DNA from: an uncultured Tenacibaculum sp.
Lineage (GTDB): Bacteria > Bacteroidota > Bacteroidia > Flavobacteriales > Flavobacteriaceae
Length of the DNA stretch: 64,000 nucleotides
Reading direction: 5' to 3'
Assembly: GCA_947501615.1 (NCBI GenBank)
Contig: CANMWK010000021.1
Location: 1-64,000, forward strand
In this document: positions 1 to 9,693 of the stretch, piece after piece
How the letters are laid out: every line of letters begins with the position of its first letter
Numbering within the stretch: position 1 is the stretch's first letter
Program-made: the position numbers and the translations under genes
Notes under the pieces: generated by a model
Database searches by the model: none
What the model was told of the DNA's origin: nothing
Seen by the model: only the letters and a program-made list of their open reading frames with translations

Positions 1-110
1 GCGTGAGAAATGTAGAATTCTTCTTGTACAGATTAACCCAGATTTTTGCTTAACCACAACAATTAGGTATGATCCAGTAGTACTTCTTTAATAATATAAC
101 TTAGTAATCA

Positions 111-690
111 CTACCTCTTCACAAGGGTGCAAAATTTAGCTAATAAATTTAATAAAACCCTTGTAAAACAATTTTTTATTCTCAAAGATTTACAACGTAT
201 TTTGCTATAACCTTGATAAGGTCTTTTCATTTTTATAAATTTATTTCTTGGTATTTTAACACCAGGTTGTTTACAAAGAATTTTAAATTGTCTGTGTAAC
301 CAACTTACAGCTTCGTAAAGCAATTTCTGAACAGTTGAATAGCTAACCACGCTTTCATAACAAGTAGCATCCTACAGTAATATGATTTAGGCTTTTAATA
401 AAATGGCTTCCAATACGTATAAAGTGTTTGCTCAACTTTATCTATAGTTAGTTGCTTGGCTAATTCACAACGAATTTGACTCACTATTAATATGATCAAA
501 TTCTAAATGAAGATTACAAAAAAATTGATAATCAATATTACTATTAAGCTATTTGATTAAACGTCTATCATTTTGACAACAGTAATGCTTTAAAAACATT
601 AACGTCAATCTACCTTGAGGACCAAACATCATTTTTACCCCTTTGGATGACTCTTTAAAATCAAAATCTTTAACTATGTCAGATCAGGGC
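111..690 (-). pseudogene. Degenerate IS1182-like transposase remnant
   Basis: Reading the minus strand from about 690 down to 111 gives pieces of an IS1182-like (DUF772/DDE) transposase in order: a start-like stretch with MMFGPQGRLTL, then RRLIK and NIDYQFFCNLHLEFDH, then IRCELAKQLTIDKVEQTLYTYWKPF, then DATCYES followed by a 79-codon stretch with VQKLLYEAVSWLHRQ. These pieces are broken by in-frame stops (after RRLIK, after WKPFY and before DATCYES) and by at least one frame change near 375-390. The catalytic C-terminal half is absent; nothing recognisable was seen in 1-110. No terminal inverted repeats were found. It is a dead remnant at the distal end of the polysaccharide locus. The family is assigned from remembered motif resemblance only. 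Confidence 0.7.
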
Positions 691-739
691 ATTGAATTCT
701 AGATTGAGATCAATTTAATAAGTCTTATATTTATATCTA

Positions 740-1555
740 TTACAATTGCTTTAATGCATTCCCATTAAACTTTCTTCTTTCTTTATCAAATATCCAACCC
801 CACTTTTTAAAATAAACAATCAATGATCTGATATAAATTTTGAATAATTTAAAGTTTTTGTTTGCTCCAGATTCATAACCATGGAATACACTTACTTTAG
901 GAAAAAAAAGCGTCTTATATTTTTTATGCATCCTTCGCGATAAATCCCAATCTTCAAAGTACATAAAATATCGATCATCATACATTCCTATTTCACTAAT
1001 ACATTCAAGATTCAGTAGAGAAAAACAACCTGAAAGAATTGGCAAATTATACACTTTATTAACATTATAATTTCTAAACTCATATTTATCAATAAACTTT
1101 CTATAGATAGGTTTTGGTTTTCTAAATTTTCGCATAAAAATACTATATATACTTGGAATAAGTTTTGGTAAGTTCTGAACAGTTCCATCAATGTTTAAAA
1201 TTTGAGGCATCATCATGCCAATAGAACTATTCGCTTCAATATAATCAATCATTTCGTTTATTACTCCTTTATTGAAATATATGTCTGGGTTGACAACAAA
1301 ATGATAATCATATTTCAATTCTAAAACTTTATTTATAGCCATATTATGGGAAAATCCAAAACCAGGATTTTCTGGACAATGTATATATATTATTCTATCA
1401 TTAGAAATATCAATAAAATTCTTCATTTTTTTTGGAGAATTATCTATTAAATAAATTTTAGATATTAATTCTTCTTCCATTAAAGAACTCAGGGACTTTT
1501 GTAAATCTATCTGAGATGTGTTGTATAATACAATACAGGCTGAGACTAATATCAT
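740..1555 (-). CDS. Family 2 glycosyltransferase, WbbL/rhamnosyltransferase-like
   Basis: A 271-residue GT-A fold glycosyltransferase. The N-terminus has the family 2 nucleotide-binding strand (VSACIVLYN), then IYLIDNSP, the NPGFGFSHNMAI segment and a VVNPDIYF metal-site region, followed by the late motif DRYFMYFEDWDLSRR and VFHG typical of dTDP-rhamnosyltransferases. It has no membrane segment and should act at the cytoplasmic face on a lipid-linked oligosaccharide. It sits 6 bp downstream of the four dTDP-rhamnose synthesis genes and is the last gene of the locus, which fits transfer of rhamnose. The donor is inferred from context; the fold is clear. Confidence 0.85.
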   Translation of the reverse strand: MILVSACIVLYNTSQIDLQKSLSSLMEEELISKIYLIDNSPKKMKNFIDISNDRIIYIHCPENPGFGFSHNMAINKVLELKYDYHFVVNPDIYFNKGVINEMIDYIEANSSIGMMMPQILNIDGTVQNLPKLIPSIYSIFMRKFRKPKPIYRKFIDKYEFRNYNVNKVYNLPILSGCFSLLNLECISEIGMYDDRYFMYFEDWDLSRRMHKKYKTLFFPKVSVFHGYESGANKNFKLFKIYIRSLIVYFKKWGWIFDKERRKFNGNALKQL

Positions 1556-1561
1556 ATATTG

Positions 1562-2617
1562 CTAAATTTCTTTATTATACATTGATAAATAATACTTTTT
1601 ATAATTACCACTTGTTATTCTTTCTACCCACTTTTGATTTTCTAAATACCATTTGACTGTTTTTTCTATCCCTTCTTCAAACTGTAACGAAGGCTTCCAA
1701 CCTAACTCTTCTTTAAGTTTGGTAGAATCAATAGCATATCTAAAATCATGACCTGCCCTATCTTCTATAAAAGTTATTAATTTTTCAGATGTTCCTTCAA
1801 CTCTTCCTAATAATTTATCTACTGTTTTAATTATAACTTTTATCAAATCAATATTTTTCCACTCATTGAAACCTCCTATATTGTAAGTATCTCCAATTAC
1901 TCCTTTATGAAATATTACATCTATTGCCCTAGCATGGTCATCTACAAACAGCCAATCTCTTACATTCTCTCCTTTTCCATACACCGGTAATGGTTTATCA
2001 TTACAAATGTTATTTATAAATAAAGGAATTAATTTTTCTGGAAATTGATAAGACCCATAATTATTAGAACAATTAGAAATTACTGTTGGCATACCATAAG
2101 TATCCTGAAAAGCTCTTACAAAGTGATCTGAAGATGCTTTTGATGCAGAATATGGCGAATGAGGATCATATGAAGTTTCTTCTGTAAAGAATCCATCTGA
2201 CCCTAAACTTCCATATACTTCATCTGTAGATACATGGTAAAACAATTTCTCCTCATAATTACCATTCCAGTATAACTTTGCTGCTTGTAACAAACTTAGA
2301 GTCCCCATTACATTTGTTTTAGCAAAAGAGAATGGATCTTTGATAGATCTGTCTACATGAGACTCGGCGGCTAAATGTATTACTCCATTAATTTCATATT
2401 CTAAAAAAACTTGTTTCATTCTATCGAAATCACAAATATCTGCTTTAACAAAATTGTAATTTGCTTTTTTCTCTATATCTTTTAGATTTTCTAGATTACC
2501 AGCATAAGTTAAAGCATCTAAGTTGATTATGTTATATTCTGGATATTTATTTACAAATAATCTTACTACATGTGAGCCTATAAAGCCAGCTCCTCCAGTA
2601 ATTAAAATGTTTTTCAT
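1562..2617 (-). CDS. rfbB: dTDP-glucose 4,6-dehydratase
   Basis: A 351-residue short-chain dehydrogenase converting dTDP-glucose to dTDP-4-keto-6-deoxyglucose, the second step of dTDP-L-rhamnose synthesis. The Rossmann motif GGAGFIG lies at residues 8-14, the catalytic Thr-Asp-Glu at 131-133 (HVSTDEVYGS) and the Tyr-x3-Lys pair at Y156/K160 (YSASK). HLAAESHVDRSI around 81-92 is the RmlB signature. The length is normal for the family. It lies 6 bp from rfbD (2624) in a tight rfbA-C-D-B order on the minus strand, so it is almost certainly cotranscribed. Confidence 0.96.
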   Translation of the reverse strand: MKNILITGGAGFIGSHVVRLFVNKYPEYNIINLDALTYAGNLENLKDIEKKANYNFVKADICDFDRMKQVFLEYEINGVIHLAAESHVDRSIKDPFSFAKTNVMGTLSLLQAAKLYWNGNYEEKLFYHVSTDEVYGSLGSDGFFTEETSYDPHSPYSASKASSDHFVRAFQDTYGMPTVISNCSNNYGSYQFPEKLIPLFINNICNDKPLPVYGKGENVRDWLFVDDHARAIDVIFHKGVIGDTYNIGGFNEWKNIDLIKVIIKTVDKLLGRVEGTSEKLITFIEDRAGHDFRYAIDSTKLKEELGWKPSLQFEEGIEKTVKWYLENQKWVERITSGNYKKYYLSMYNKEI

Positions 2618-2623
2618 GATTTC

Positions 2624-3481
2624 TTAGTTTTCAAGTTTTTTTATACATTCTTTTAAAGAATCCTTCCAATATGGTATCTCTACATTAAAATCTTTTTTAA
2701 TTTGAGCTTTATTAAGTACCGAATAACTTGGTCTTTTTGCGGATGTAGGATATTCCTTAGTATCAATTGGGCTAATTTTACAATCTATTTCTGCTATTTC
2801 CATAATATGCTTAGCAAAATCATACCATGATAAAACCCCTTCATTTGAATAATGGTAAACCTTAGATTTATCTTTAAAATCTTTATCCAATAATTCTAGG
2901 CAAACCATTGCTAAATCTCTTGCATAAGTTGGAGAACCAATTTGATCATAAATCACACCTAAACTTTCCTTTTCTTTTCCTAAGCGTAACATGGTTTTAA
3001 CAAAATTATTCCCGTAACTAGAATATAACCATGATGTTCTAATTACTGTTCCGTCTTTAGGAGAGGTAATTATGTGCTCTTCACCTTTCCTTTTAGTTTT
3101 TCCATATACTCCAATAGGATCAACCTTATCAGATTCTATGTACGGAATACAATTAGCACCATTAAAAACATAATCCGTTGATATATGTATAATCTTTCCT
3201 TGATCTTTTAATGCTGATACTAGATTATCAATACCATTAACATTAACATTATAAGCTAATTTTCCATCTGATTCAGCTTTATCTACAGCAGTGTAAGCTG
3301 CGCAATTTATTACTACGTCAATATCATTCTTATCAAAAAAACTTTTTACTAAAGATGAATTAGTAATATCAAGAGTATTTGAATTTTCAAAAAAAAACGT
3401 TTTATTTTCTGAATATTTTTTATATATTTCTTTAATCTCTGAGCCTAACTGCCCTGATGAACCTGTAACTAATACATTCAT
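2624..3481 (-). CDS. rfbD: dTDP-4-dehydrorhamnose reductase
   Basis: A 285-residue NAD(P)H-dependent reductase making dTDP-L-rhamnose from dTDP-4-dehydro-L-rhamnose, the last step of the pathway. The glycine-rich motif TGSSGQLG starts at residue 6, STDYVFNG follows at 101-108, and the catalytic pair is Y126/K130 (VYGKTK). The length matches RmlD. The start codon lies 1 bp from the end of rfbC, implying translational coupling within the rhamnose operon. Confidence 0.96.
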   Translation of the reverse strand: MNVLVTGSSGQLGSEIKEIYKKYSENKTFFFENSNTLDITNSSLVKSFFDKNDIDVVINCAAYTAVDKAESDGKLAYNVNVNGIDNLVSALKDQGKIIHISTDYVFNGANCIPYIESDKVDPIGVYGKTKRKGEEHIITSPKDGTVIRTSWLYSSYGNNFVKTMLRLGKEKESLGVIYDQIGSPTYARDLAMVCLELLDKDFKDKSKVYHYSNEGVLSWYDFAKHIMEIAEIDCKISPIDTKEYPTSAKRPSYSVLNKAQIKKDFNVEIPYWKDSLKECIKKLEN

Positions 3482-3482
3482 A

Positions 3483-4037
3483 TTAATAAGTAAAAGGAGT
3501 TTCTAAATCTTTGAATGCACTAAGTACTTTATCTTTATCTGATAAGAGTATATTTTGGGTCTCAATTTTCCAATTAATATTTAAATCCATATCATTCCAA
3601 ATAATTCCACTATCTGAATCTGGTGCATACCAATTATCCACTTTATATGAAAAAATAGCTTCTTCAGAAAGAACAACAAAACCATGTGCAAATCCTCTTG
3701 GCACAAATAATTGTCTTTTATTTTCCTCAGATAACTCTACTGCTTCATATTTCCCGTAAGTTGGTGAATTCTTCCTTAAATCTACAGCTACATCCATTAC
3801 ACTACCTTTTACACATCTCACTAATTTTGCTTGCTCAAATGGTGGCTTTTGAAAATGCAACCCTCTTAAAACTCCTTTTGAAGATTTAGATTCATTATCT
3901 TGAATAAAATCTACCTTATAGATATTCTCCTCAAATTGTTTAGCATTAAATGATTCCAAAAAATACCCTCTTTGATCTCCAAAAACTTTTGGTTCAATTA
4001 TGGTTAAATCTGGAATATTTGTTTTTATAAACTTCAT
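3483..4037 (-). CDS. rfbC: dTDP-4-dehydrorhamnose 3,5-epimerase
   Basis: A 184-residue cupin-fold epimerase acting at C3 and C5 of dTDP-4-keto-6-deoxyglucose. It shows the RmlC landmarks: DQRGYFLESF near residue 21, RGLHFQ with the catalytic His at 61, Lys71, the VPRGFAHGF signature at 112-120 and Tyr131. It is full length (family usually 175-190). It lies between rfbA and rfbD with 1-9 bp spacings. Plus-strand open frames inside this gene are shadows. Confidence 0.96.
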   Translation of the reverse strand: MKFIKTNIPDLTIIEPKVFGDQRGYFLESFNAKQFEENIYKVDFIQDNESKSSKGVLRGLHFQKPPFEQAKLVRCVKGSVMDVAVDLRKNSPTYGKYEAVELSEENKRQLFVPRGFAHGFVVLSEEAIFSYKVDNWYAPDSDSGIIWNDMDLNINWKIETQNILLSDKDKVLSAFKDLETPFTY

Positions 4038-4046
4038 AAAATAAGT

Positions 4047-4922
4047 TTAATTTTTAATTAAATTTAATAAGTATTGCCCATAATTATTCTTCTTAAGAGG
4101 TTGAGCTAATTCTCTTACTTTTTCTTTATTTATATATCCCATATGCAAGGCTATTTCTTCTAGACAAGCAACTTTTAAACCTTGTCTCTTTTCAATAGTC
4201 TCTATAAATTGACCTGCTTCCATTAGAGAATCATGTGTTCCTGTATCTAACCAAGCAAAACCTCTCCCCATTAATTCAACCTTCAAATTATTTTGATCAA
4301 GATATACTTTGTTTACAGAAGTTATCTCTAACTCCCCTCTATCCGAAGGCTTAACTTCCTGAGCTACTTTTACAACACTGTTAGGATAAAAATATAAGCC
4401 TACAACAGCATAATTTGATTTAGGTTTTTCTGGCTTTTCTTCAATGAAAATAACATTTCCTTCATTATCAAACTCTGCAACTCCATAACGTTCTGGATCT
4501 ACAACATAATATCCAAAAACAGTTGCCTTTTTTTCCTTTTCTGCATTATGCTTTGCATTATTCAGCATTTCTACAAGACCATGACCGTAAAAAATATTAT
4601 CTCCCAAAACCATACAAACATCATCATCTCCAATAAAATCTTCTCCTATTATAAATGCTTGAGCTAAGCCATCTGGAGAAGGTTGTTCTTTATAGGATAG
4701 TGAAATCCCTAAATCTTCTCCATTTCCAAGTAATCTTTTAAAATGAGGTAAATCAAGGGGGGTAGATATTATTAAAATTTCTTTTATCCCTGATAACATT
4801 AATACTGACAAAGGATAATATATCATTGGTTTATCATAAACTGGTAATAATTGTTTAGAAACCCCTTTAGTTATAGGATATAATCTTGTTCCAGATCCTC
4901 CTGCTAGAATTATTCCTTTCAT
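4047..4922 (-). CDS. rfbA: Glucose-1-phosphate thymidylyltransferase
   Basis: A 291-residue nucleotidyltransferase that makes dTDP-glucose from glucose-1-phosphate and dTTP, committing sugar to rhamnose. The N-terminus carries the pyrophosphorylase signature GGSGTRLYP, followed by KQLLPVYDKP. VLGDNIFYGHG, EEKPEKPKSNYAVVGLYFY and GRGFAWLDTGTHDSL are diagnostic of RmlA. The length is typical (about 290). It is the first gene of the rhamnose quartet. The 150 bp upstream (4923-5072) separate it from the acyltransferase, and I see no clear promoter there. Confidence 0.97.
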   Translation of the reverse strand: MKGIILAGGSGTRLYPITKGVSKQLLPVYDKPMIYYPLSVLMLSGIKEILIISTPLDLPHFKRLLGNGEDLGISLSYKEQPSPDGLAQAFIIGEDFIGDDDVCMVLGDNIFYGHGLVEMLNNAKHNAEKEKKATVFGYYVVDPERYGVAEFDNEGNVIFIEEKPEKPKSNYAVVGLYFYPNSVVKVAQEVKPSDRGELEITSVNKVYLDQNNLKVELMGRGFAWLDTGTHDSLMEAGQFIETIEKRQGLKVACLEEIALHMGYINKEKVRELAQPLKKNNYGQYLLNLIKN

Positions 4923-5072
4923 TTGAATATTTTTTAGTTTTTAAAAATCTTTTTATATTTTGTTTTCTAGTTATTTTAAAAAATTAATTCAGCTTAACAA
5001 AAAATTAAAATTATCTAAACTAGATTTATATAATGTATTGTATGATAAAAAAATAATAGGTATCATATTTTT

Positions 5073-5666
5073 TTATATAGTTAACCATTTTTTTAGCTCA
5101 TGATTGTATTTCTTTATGACTTTAGCTGGACTACCTACTGCTATTGAAAAAGGTGGAATATCTTTATTAACAACAGACATTGTACCAATAATTGTCCCCT
5201 CACCTATAGTAACACCAGGAAGAACAGAAACAAATTCCCCTAACCAAACATTCTTCTCAATAACAACAGGTTTTGATAAAATTTGTCTCTCTTTTGGAAT
5301 ACTGTATGGTGAGTCTTGATTTACACCTGAGTAACTTCCATGATTATGATCTGTAATAAAAACTTTACTAGCTATTAAAACATTATCACCGATACTAACA
5401 TTTTCTACTGCTCCTATATGAACATAATCATTAATCTGTACATTATCACCTATATTAACAATTGCTTTTTTTCCTTTGTCTCTTTTTCCAAAAGCATCTA
5501 TTCTACAATTGAAGCCAGTTGTAAAACCTTTTCCAACTCTAATGTTTTTTTTACCTCTAACTCTAAAGGGAAATCTGATCAATCTAGCATTTGAAAATAC
5601 AAACTTTGTTCTTATCTTAAAATAAATTAGGTTAACTATACCTAAAACACTGTACGCTTCTAACAT
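5073..5666 (-). CDS. Left-handed beta-helix acyltransferase (WcaF/maturation type)
   Basis: A 197-residue hexapeptide-repeat acyltransferase. From about residue 45 the protein is a run of imperfect hexapeptides (IGDNVQINDYVHIGAVENV type), with DHNHGSYSG in the loop carrying the catalytic His and a C-terminal WLGEFVSVLPGVTIGEGTIIG stretch and PPFSIAVGSPAKV. This is the CatB/WcaF/NodL pattern, so O-acetylation of a sugar in the repeat unit is the likely role. It abuts the downstream glycosyltransferase (stop at 5667). The acceptor sugar cannot be told from sequence. Confidence 0.82.
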   Translation of the reverse strand: MLEAYSVLGIVNLIYFKIRTKFVFSNARLIRFPFRVRGKKNIRVGKGFTTGFNCRIDAFGKRDKGKKAIVNIGDNVQINDYVHIGAVENVSIGDNVLIASKVFITDHNHGSYSGVNQDSPYSIPKERQILSKPVVIEKNVWLGEFVSVLPGVTIGEGTIIGTMSVVNKDIPPFSIAVGSPAKVIKKYNHELKKWLTI

Positions 5667-6785
5667 TTAAATTAATTTTAAAAATAACTCGTTCCAACTA
5701 TGAGCAAAAACTCCTTCTTTTCTAATTTCTTCAGGGGCATCAAAAACAATATTACCTTCAATAAACTCTTTGAGAATTTTATATAATTCGATTTTTGATT
5801 CAGGATCAAAAAATTTCAATCTATCGTAATTACCTCCGGTTTCTTTAGCATATGGCAAATCAGACAAAAGAATAGGTTTTTTAAACTCTTTAAATTCACT
5901 GATAGGTAAACCCCAAGTTTCTAATTTGGAAGAAAATAACAAGCAGTCTGATAGTTCATAATAACTAAACACTTCTTCTCTAGTTATTCTTCCTATAAAT
6001 TTAATATTTTTAATTTTTCCATATTTTTTAACTATTCTTTTAGAATAATTGTTTTCTTTACCTGTGATTGTAATTATTATTTGAAAATCTGAAATATTTT
6101 CTTTTAATAATAGTTTTACCGCTTCACAAATTACTTCTATGTTTTTAAATGGTCTTGGCAATGTAGGATAAAAAAAAATGTGCTGATTTTCTTTTTTTAA
6201 ATCATTAGTTATTTTAAAATTATTAAATAAATTATTAGGTATCTTAGGGGGTGCTATAATAAATTTGTCTGACTTCAAACCAAACTCTTTAATAAAAGCA
6301 TCTTTAATCCACATTTGCTGAACTACAACAAATTTATTTTTTTTAATATTAATGTTATATAAATACTTGTAAAATAGTGTAAAAAAAAACAATCTAGGTT
6401 GATCAAAAAAATCTCTAATTTTAACCTTTTGAAAGGGCGATGGGTTATGACAGTAAACAGCCTGTTCTACATTTTTTAGCGTTGGTGTTATGTCATGTAA
6501 TGAAAACCAAAAATGAGGTTTTATATTTTTTGCAATTTTTTTAAAATAAAAATACTCATAATAAATACGGTATAAATAAGACTTCCGAGCTTTTGGAAAC
6601 TCTAGAAACTTTATGTTTTCATACTTTACATCAGAAAAAATTTCTTTTTTATGTACTAATGCAGTTATTTCATATTCTTCTACATAGCAATCATCATTCA
6701 AAAAACTCAAACAGTCTTGAATAACAGATAAAGGCCCTCCTTCAAAAAGATTTATTCCTGAAATAATTATTTTTTTTTTTTGCAT
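5667..6785 (-). CDS. GT4-like glycosyltransferase
   Basis: A 372-residue GT-B glycosyltransferase. The C-terminal donor-binding half has FYPTLPRPFKNIEVICEAVKLL, IKFIGRITREEVFSYY and the E-x7-E region ETWGLPISEFKEF followed by KPILLSDLPYAKE, the family 4 hallmarks. The N-terminal half is divergent, with YCHNPSPF. No signal or membrane segment was found. Coding begins ATGC followed by twelve A residues (6770-6781 on the plus strand), a slippage-prone tract at the very 5' end. The sugar specificity is unknown. Confidence 0.8.
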   Translation of the reverse strand: MQKKKIIISGINLFEGGPLSVIQDCLSFLNDDCYVEEYEITALVHKKEIFSDVKYENIKFLEFPKARKSYLYRIYYEYFYFKKIAKNIKPHFWFSLHDITPTLKNVEQAVYCHNPSPFQKVKIRDFFDQPRLFFFTLFYKYLYNINIKKNKFVVVQQMWIKDAFIKEFGLKSDKFIIAPPKIPNNLFNNFKITNDLKKENQHIFFYPTLPRPFKNIEVICEAVKLLLKENISDFQIIITITGKENNYSKRIVKKYGKIKNIKFIGRITREEVFSYYELSDCLLFSSKLETWGLPISEFKEFKKPILLSDLPYAKETGGNYDRLKFFDPESKIELYKILKEFIEGNIVFDAPEEIRKEGVFAHSWNELFLKLI

Positions 6786-6809
6786 GTTTGGTAAATATAA
6801 TCTGTGAGT

Positions 6810-8072
6810 TTATGTCTTATTGGTTAACATTAATGCAAAAATTGCTGGTATTAAACTAAATACAAAAGTATCAAAAAAAATAGATATTGTTAATGCAGAA
6901 TCTTGAGCAAAAGCAAACAGGTTTAAATTAACAAAAATTAGAATTATATATCTAGTATAAGATCGTTTTTTAGCAAAAAAAAGTTTATTTCTAAAAATTG
7001 CAATTATCATTCCTATGAAAAACGAATAAAAATAAGAGCCATAATTTCCGAAAAAAATATGTCCTTTTACATAATAAGGCAAATTAGGCCCTGTAACTAA
7101 TTCTGAAGTTTCATTTAAACCAAAAGAAAATTTAACCATCTGATAACTCAAAGGTTCTAAATAAGGAGTAAATCGCATCAATCCAAATATAGAATTAAAT
7201 TCGTATGTAAAGAAATCGACAAATCCCAAATATTCAAAATGAGAAACAGATGCTGAATCATAATAATAAAACAATATGTCTCCATAATACAGAAACCTTA
7301 TTCCTAGCTTAATTAAAGCATTATCCAAGCCATTACTCTTGTAACCTAAAATAAAAAGAGCTAAAAAAACACCTGTTCCTATTATTGGTAATTTTAGCTT
7401 GTTTATTCTTTTAAAGGCTTTTAAATTCTTTATAGAAACAAACTGACCTAAAATAGCAAAAATAAAAACATAGAGAATTAAGCTTGATTTAGAACCTCCT
7501 GACACTGTTAATAAAGCTAATACAATTAGCATTATTAGGTATTTATTTTTTTTAGTCTTAACATATAAAAAAATAACAGAGAGGTTTATTAACTTACTTA
7601 AACCCCAGTTAATTCGTCTAACAGCACCAACTCCACTTCCTCCTTGGAAAGCTAAAACTTTATCTGATGTAGGGTCGTCTGATAATAATATAATACCTTG
7701 CTTAGAGAAAAGATAAAAATTAGCTAATAATACAATTATAAAACCAAAAAAAGTAAAAGTACTCCAAAATCGATATTCATTACCTTTAAATCCTAGATTA
7801 AAATCTTTAATAACTCCTACTGAATTGATATTCTTAGAAAAAGAAATGAAAGCAACACAAAAAAAGAATTGACTACCTATAAAATCAAGAAGGTAATTAG
7901 AGTTATTGATTTGTAGAAATCCTAATTTAATACTAAAAGCCTGAGTTATCAAATAAAAAAATAAGGGATCGTAAAAAGAGAATATTTTTCTTCTAAACAC
8001 GAAATAAAGGACAAATAAGATTGCACCTGTACCTAATAAGACTTGATAAAGATCTTGAAAGTTTTCAATCAT
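6810..8072 (-). CDS. Oligosaccharide repeat unit polymerase (Wzy-like)
   Basis: A 420-residue, highly hydrophobic protein with about 10-12 predicted membrane segments and a larger periplasmic loop region (about residues 245-340). This layout is typical of Wzy/O-antigen polymerases, which are poorly conserved in sequence. It overlaps the next upstream gene by 8 bp (8065-8072). As the only such protein in a locus with one Wzx flippase and many glycosyltransferases, it is the best candidate polymerase. The assignment rests on topology and context rather than a sequence signature. Confidence 0.75.
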   Translation of the reverse strand: MIENFQDLYQVLLGTGAILFVLYFVFRRKIFSFYDPLFFYLITQAFSIKLGFLQINNSNYLLDFIGSQFFFCVAFISFSKNINSVGVIKDFNLGFKGNEYRFWSTFTFFGFIIVLLANFYLFSKQGIILLSDDPTSDKVLAFQGGSGVGAVRRINWGLSKLINLSVIFLYVKTKKNKYLIMLIVLALLTVSGGSKSSLILYVFIFAILGQFVSIKNLKAFKRINKLKLPIIGTGVFLALFILGYKSNGLDNALIKLGIRFLYYGDILFYYYDSASVSHFEYLGFVDFFTYEFNSIFGLMRFTPYLEPLSYQMVKFSFGLNETSELVTGPNLPYYVKGHIFFGNYGSYFYSFFIGMIIAIFRNKLFFAKKRSYTRYIILIFVNLNLFAFAQDSALTISIFFDTFVFSLIPAIFALMLTNKT

Positions 8073-8883
8073 ATTTTTTAAAAAAAGATAATGTGTTATT
8101 TTTGAGATTAAACTTTATAGCACTTATAAAATTATTTATTCTCAAAATATTTTTCCTAAAATAATTATTAGAATATATGATAATATTAGCTCTTTTTATT
8201 TCTTTAAAAATCTCTACTTTTCTTTCTAAGCTTTTAGTATTAAAACTTAGATCATGCTCTATTGATGTATCTAAAACGAAAACACTTGTATATTTTAATC
8301 CGTATTTATACATAAAATAATTATCTGTACCATAAAACCTTAATCTCTCATCATATCTAAAGCCATCAAAGAAAACTCTATTAGAAATTATCATTCCACT
8401 GTTAATAGCTGTTATATATTTTGATTTTATAACACCCGCATTTATTTGTTTAAATAAAGATGTTTTGTAAACATAATCTTTCGCTGGACTAACTAAAACA
8501 CCTCCCACACTAACTTTAGGTAAAAACAAATTAATGTTAATATTTTTTTTTGTTTGTTTTGATATTTCTTGGAAAAAATTCTTGGGTAATTTAGAATCAT
8601 CATCAAGAAGTAATAAATAACCATTTTTATCCTTTAAAGTATTTATTACTTTATTGTATAACTTAGATAAAACTAAATTTTCTGGAGTATGTGTGTATAA
8701 TAAATTTTTAAATGTTTTTTTTAAAAACTTTAATTGATCTGAAACAATGTGTGTTAAACTATTATCCCATATATAGACATTAGACTCACGAATAAAGCAT
8801 TGATTACTTATTAAGCTTTTTAACGTATCAGATGTATTAATATCTTTTTCATATAAACATACTAAAATTGTAAAATTATTCAT
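8065..8883 (-). CDS. Family 2 glycosyltransferase
   Basis: A 272-residue GT-A glycosyltransferase. It begins with FTILVCLYEKDIN, has VYIWDNSLT, THTPENLVLSKLYN and a LLLLDDDSKLP segment that supplies the DxD metal-binding aspartates, then the INSGMIISNRVFF and DERLRFYGTDNYFMYKYG acceptor-side motifs seen in bacterial family 2 enzymes. It overlaps the polymerase gene by 8 bp and the upstream glycosyltransferase by 4 bp, indicating translational coupling. Donor and acceptor are not predictable. Confidence 0.82.
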   Translation of the reverse strand: MNNFTILVCLYEKDINTSDTLKSLISNQCFIRESNVYIWDNSLTHIVSDQLKFLKKTFKNLLYTHTPENLVLSKLYNKVINTLKDKNGYLLLLDDDSKLPKNFFQEISKQTKKNININLFLPKVSVGGVLVSPAKDYVYKTSLFKQINAGVIKSKYITAINSGMIISNRVFFDGFRYDERLRFYGTDNYFMYKYGLKYTSVFVLDTSIEHDLSFNTKSLERKVEIFKEIKRANIIIYSNNYFRKNILRINNFISAIKFNLKNNTLSFFKKYD

Positions 8884-9686
8884 CTTAAAAATAATTTTTT
8901 AACTCTTAATACTAATCCTTCTTTCTTAAAATAAAACCATGATAATATTTTATAGAAAACCCCATAATTATTGCGAATCACTTCAAAAATTTCATTTGAA
9001 TATTTTCTATCGTTTGAAACACCTCCTAGATCATGATAAGCGATTGTTGGATCTTGTAGTATTTCTATAATTTTATTAGATTTTAATAACCTTTGATTTA
9101 AATCGAAATCTGCAAAAATCTTATATGAAGTATTATATTTTAAATTTGTGGATCTTTTATAAAAGCAACCTTGATGTGGTAATGTATTCCTTATTTTTAA
9201 TTCACTATTTATCTTTGGTAACATAATTTTACCTGAAGACAATACTACAGGAAATGCAATTAAGTCGAATTCACTTTTTCTCATTAAAATATCAAAAGGA
9301 ATATTTTTTAATTCATCACCGGCATTAATAAAGTAAACAAAATCACCTTTTGCTTTAGTAATGCCTTTGTTCATAGCATCATAAATACCTTCATCTTTTT
9401 CACTTATCCAGTAATCTATTTTATTATTATAAGACTTAACTATTTCCATAGTATTATCATTCGAATATCCATCTACTATGATATATTCAATACTATCATT
9501 TAAATGAGCTAAAACACTTTTTATAGTGGTTTCAATGTATCTTTCACAATTACAAACAACACTTATTATAGATATTAAAGGTTTATTTTTATAATATCCC
9601 TCTGTCCTTATACCTCCTTCTAAACTTTTTTTATATACTTTAGATTGATTATTTTCTACTTTTATATTCATTTTCTTTTCTTTCAA
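8880..9686 (-). CDS. Family 2 glycosyltransferase (WcaA-type)
   Basis: A 268-residue GT-A enzyme with an N-terminal ISIISVVCNCERYIETTIKSV strand-helix, IEYIIVDGYSNDNTMEIV, then WISEKDEGIYDAMNKGITKAKGDFVYFINAGDE. That last pattern is the classic WcaA/colanic acid glycosyltransferase signature, with NAGDE at the metal site. A second in-frame ATG occurs five codons in (start 9671) and is an equally plausible start. It ends with a 4-bp ATGA-type overlap with the next gene. Confidence 0.85.
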   Translation of the reverse strand: MKEKKMNIKVENNQSKVYKKSLEGGIRTEGYYKNKPLISIISVVCNCERYIETTIKSVLAHLNDSIEYIIVDGYSNDNTMEIVKSYNNKIDYWISEKDEGIYDAMNKGITKAKGDFVYFINAGDELKNIPFDILMRKSEFDLIAFPVVLSSGKIMLPKINSELKIRNTLPHQGCFYKRSTNLKYNTSYKIFADFDLNQRLLKSNKIIEILQDPTIAYHDLGGVSNDRKYSNEIFEVIRNNYGVFYKILSWFYFKKEGLVLRVKKLFLR

Positions 9687-9693
9687 AATTTCT

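Noticed and set aside
5041..5075. Terminator after rfb genes at TATGATA/TATCATA followed by T residues
   Set aside because: The T run lies on the plus strand, where no gene ends, and the stem is only 7 AT-rich pairs.
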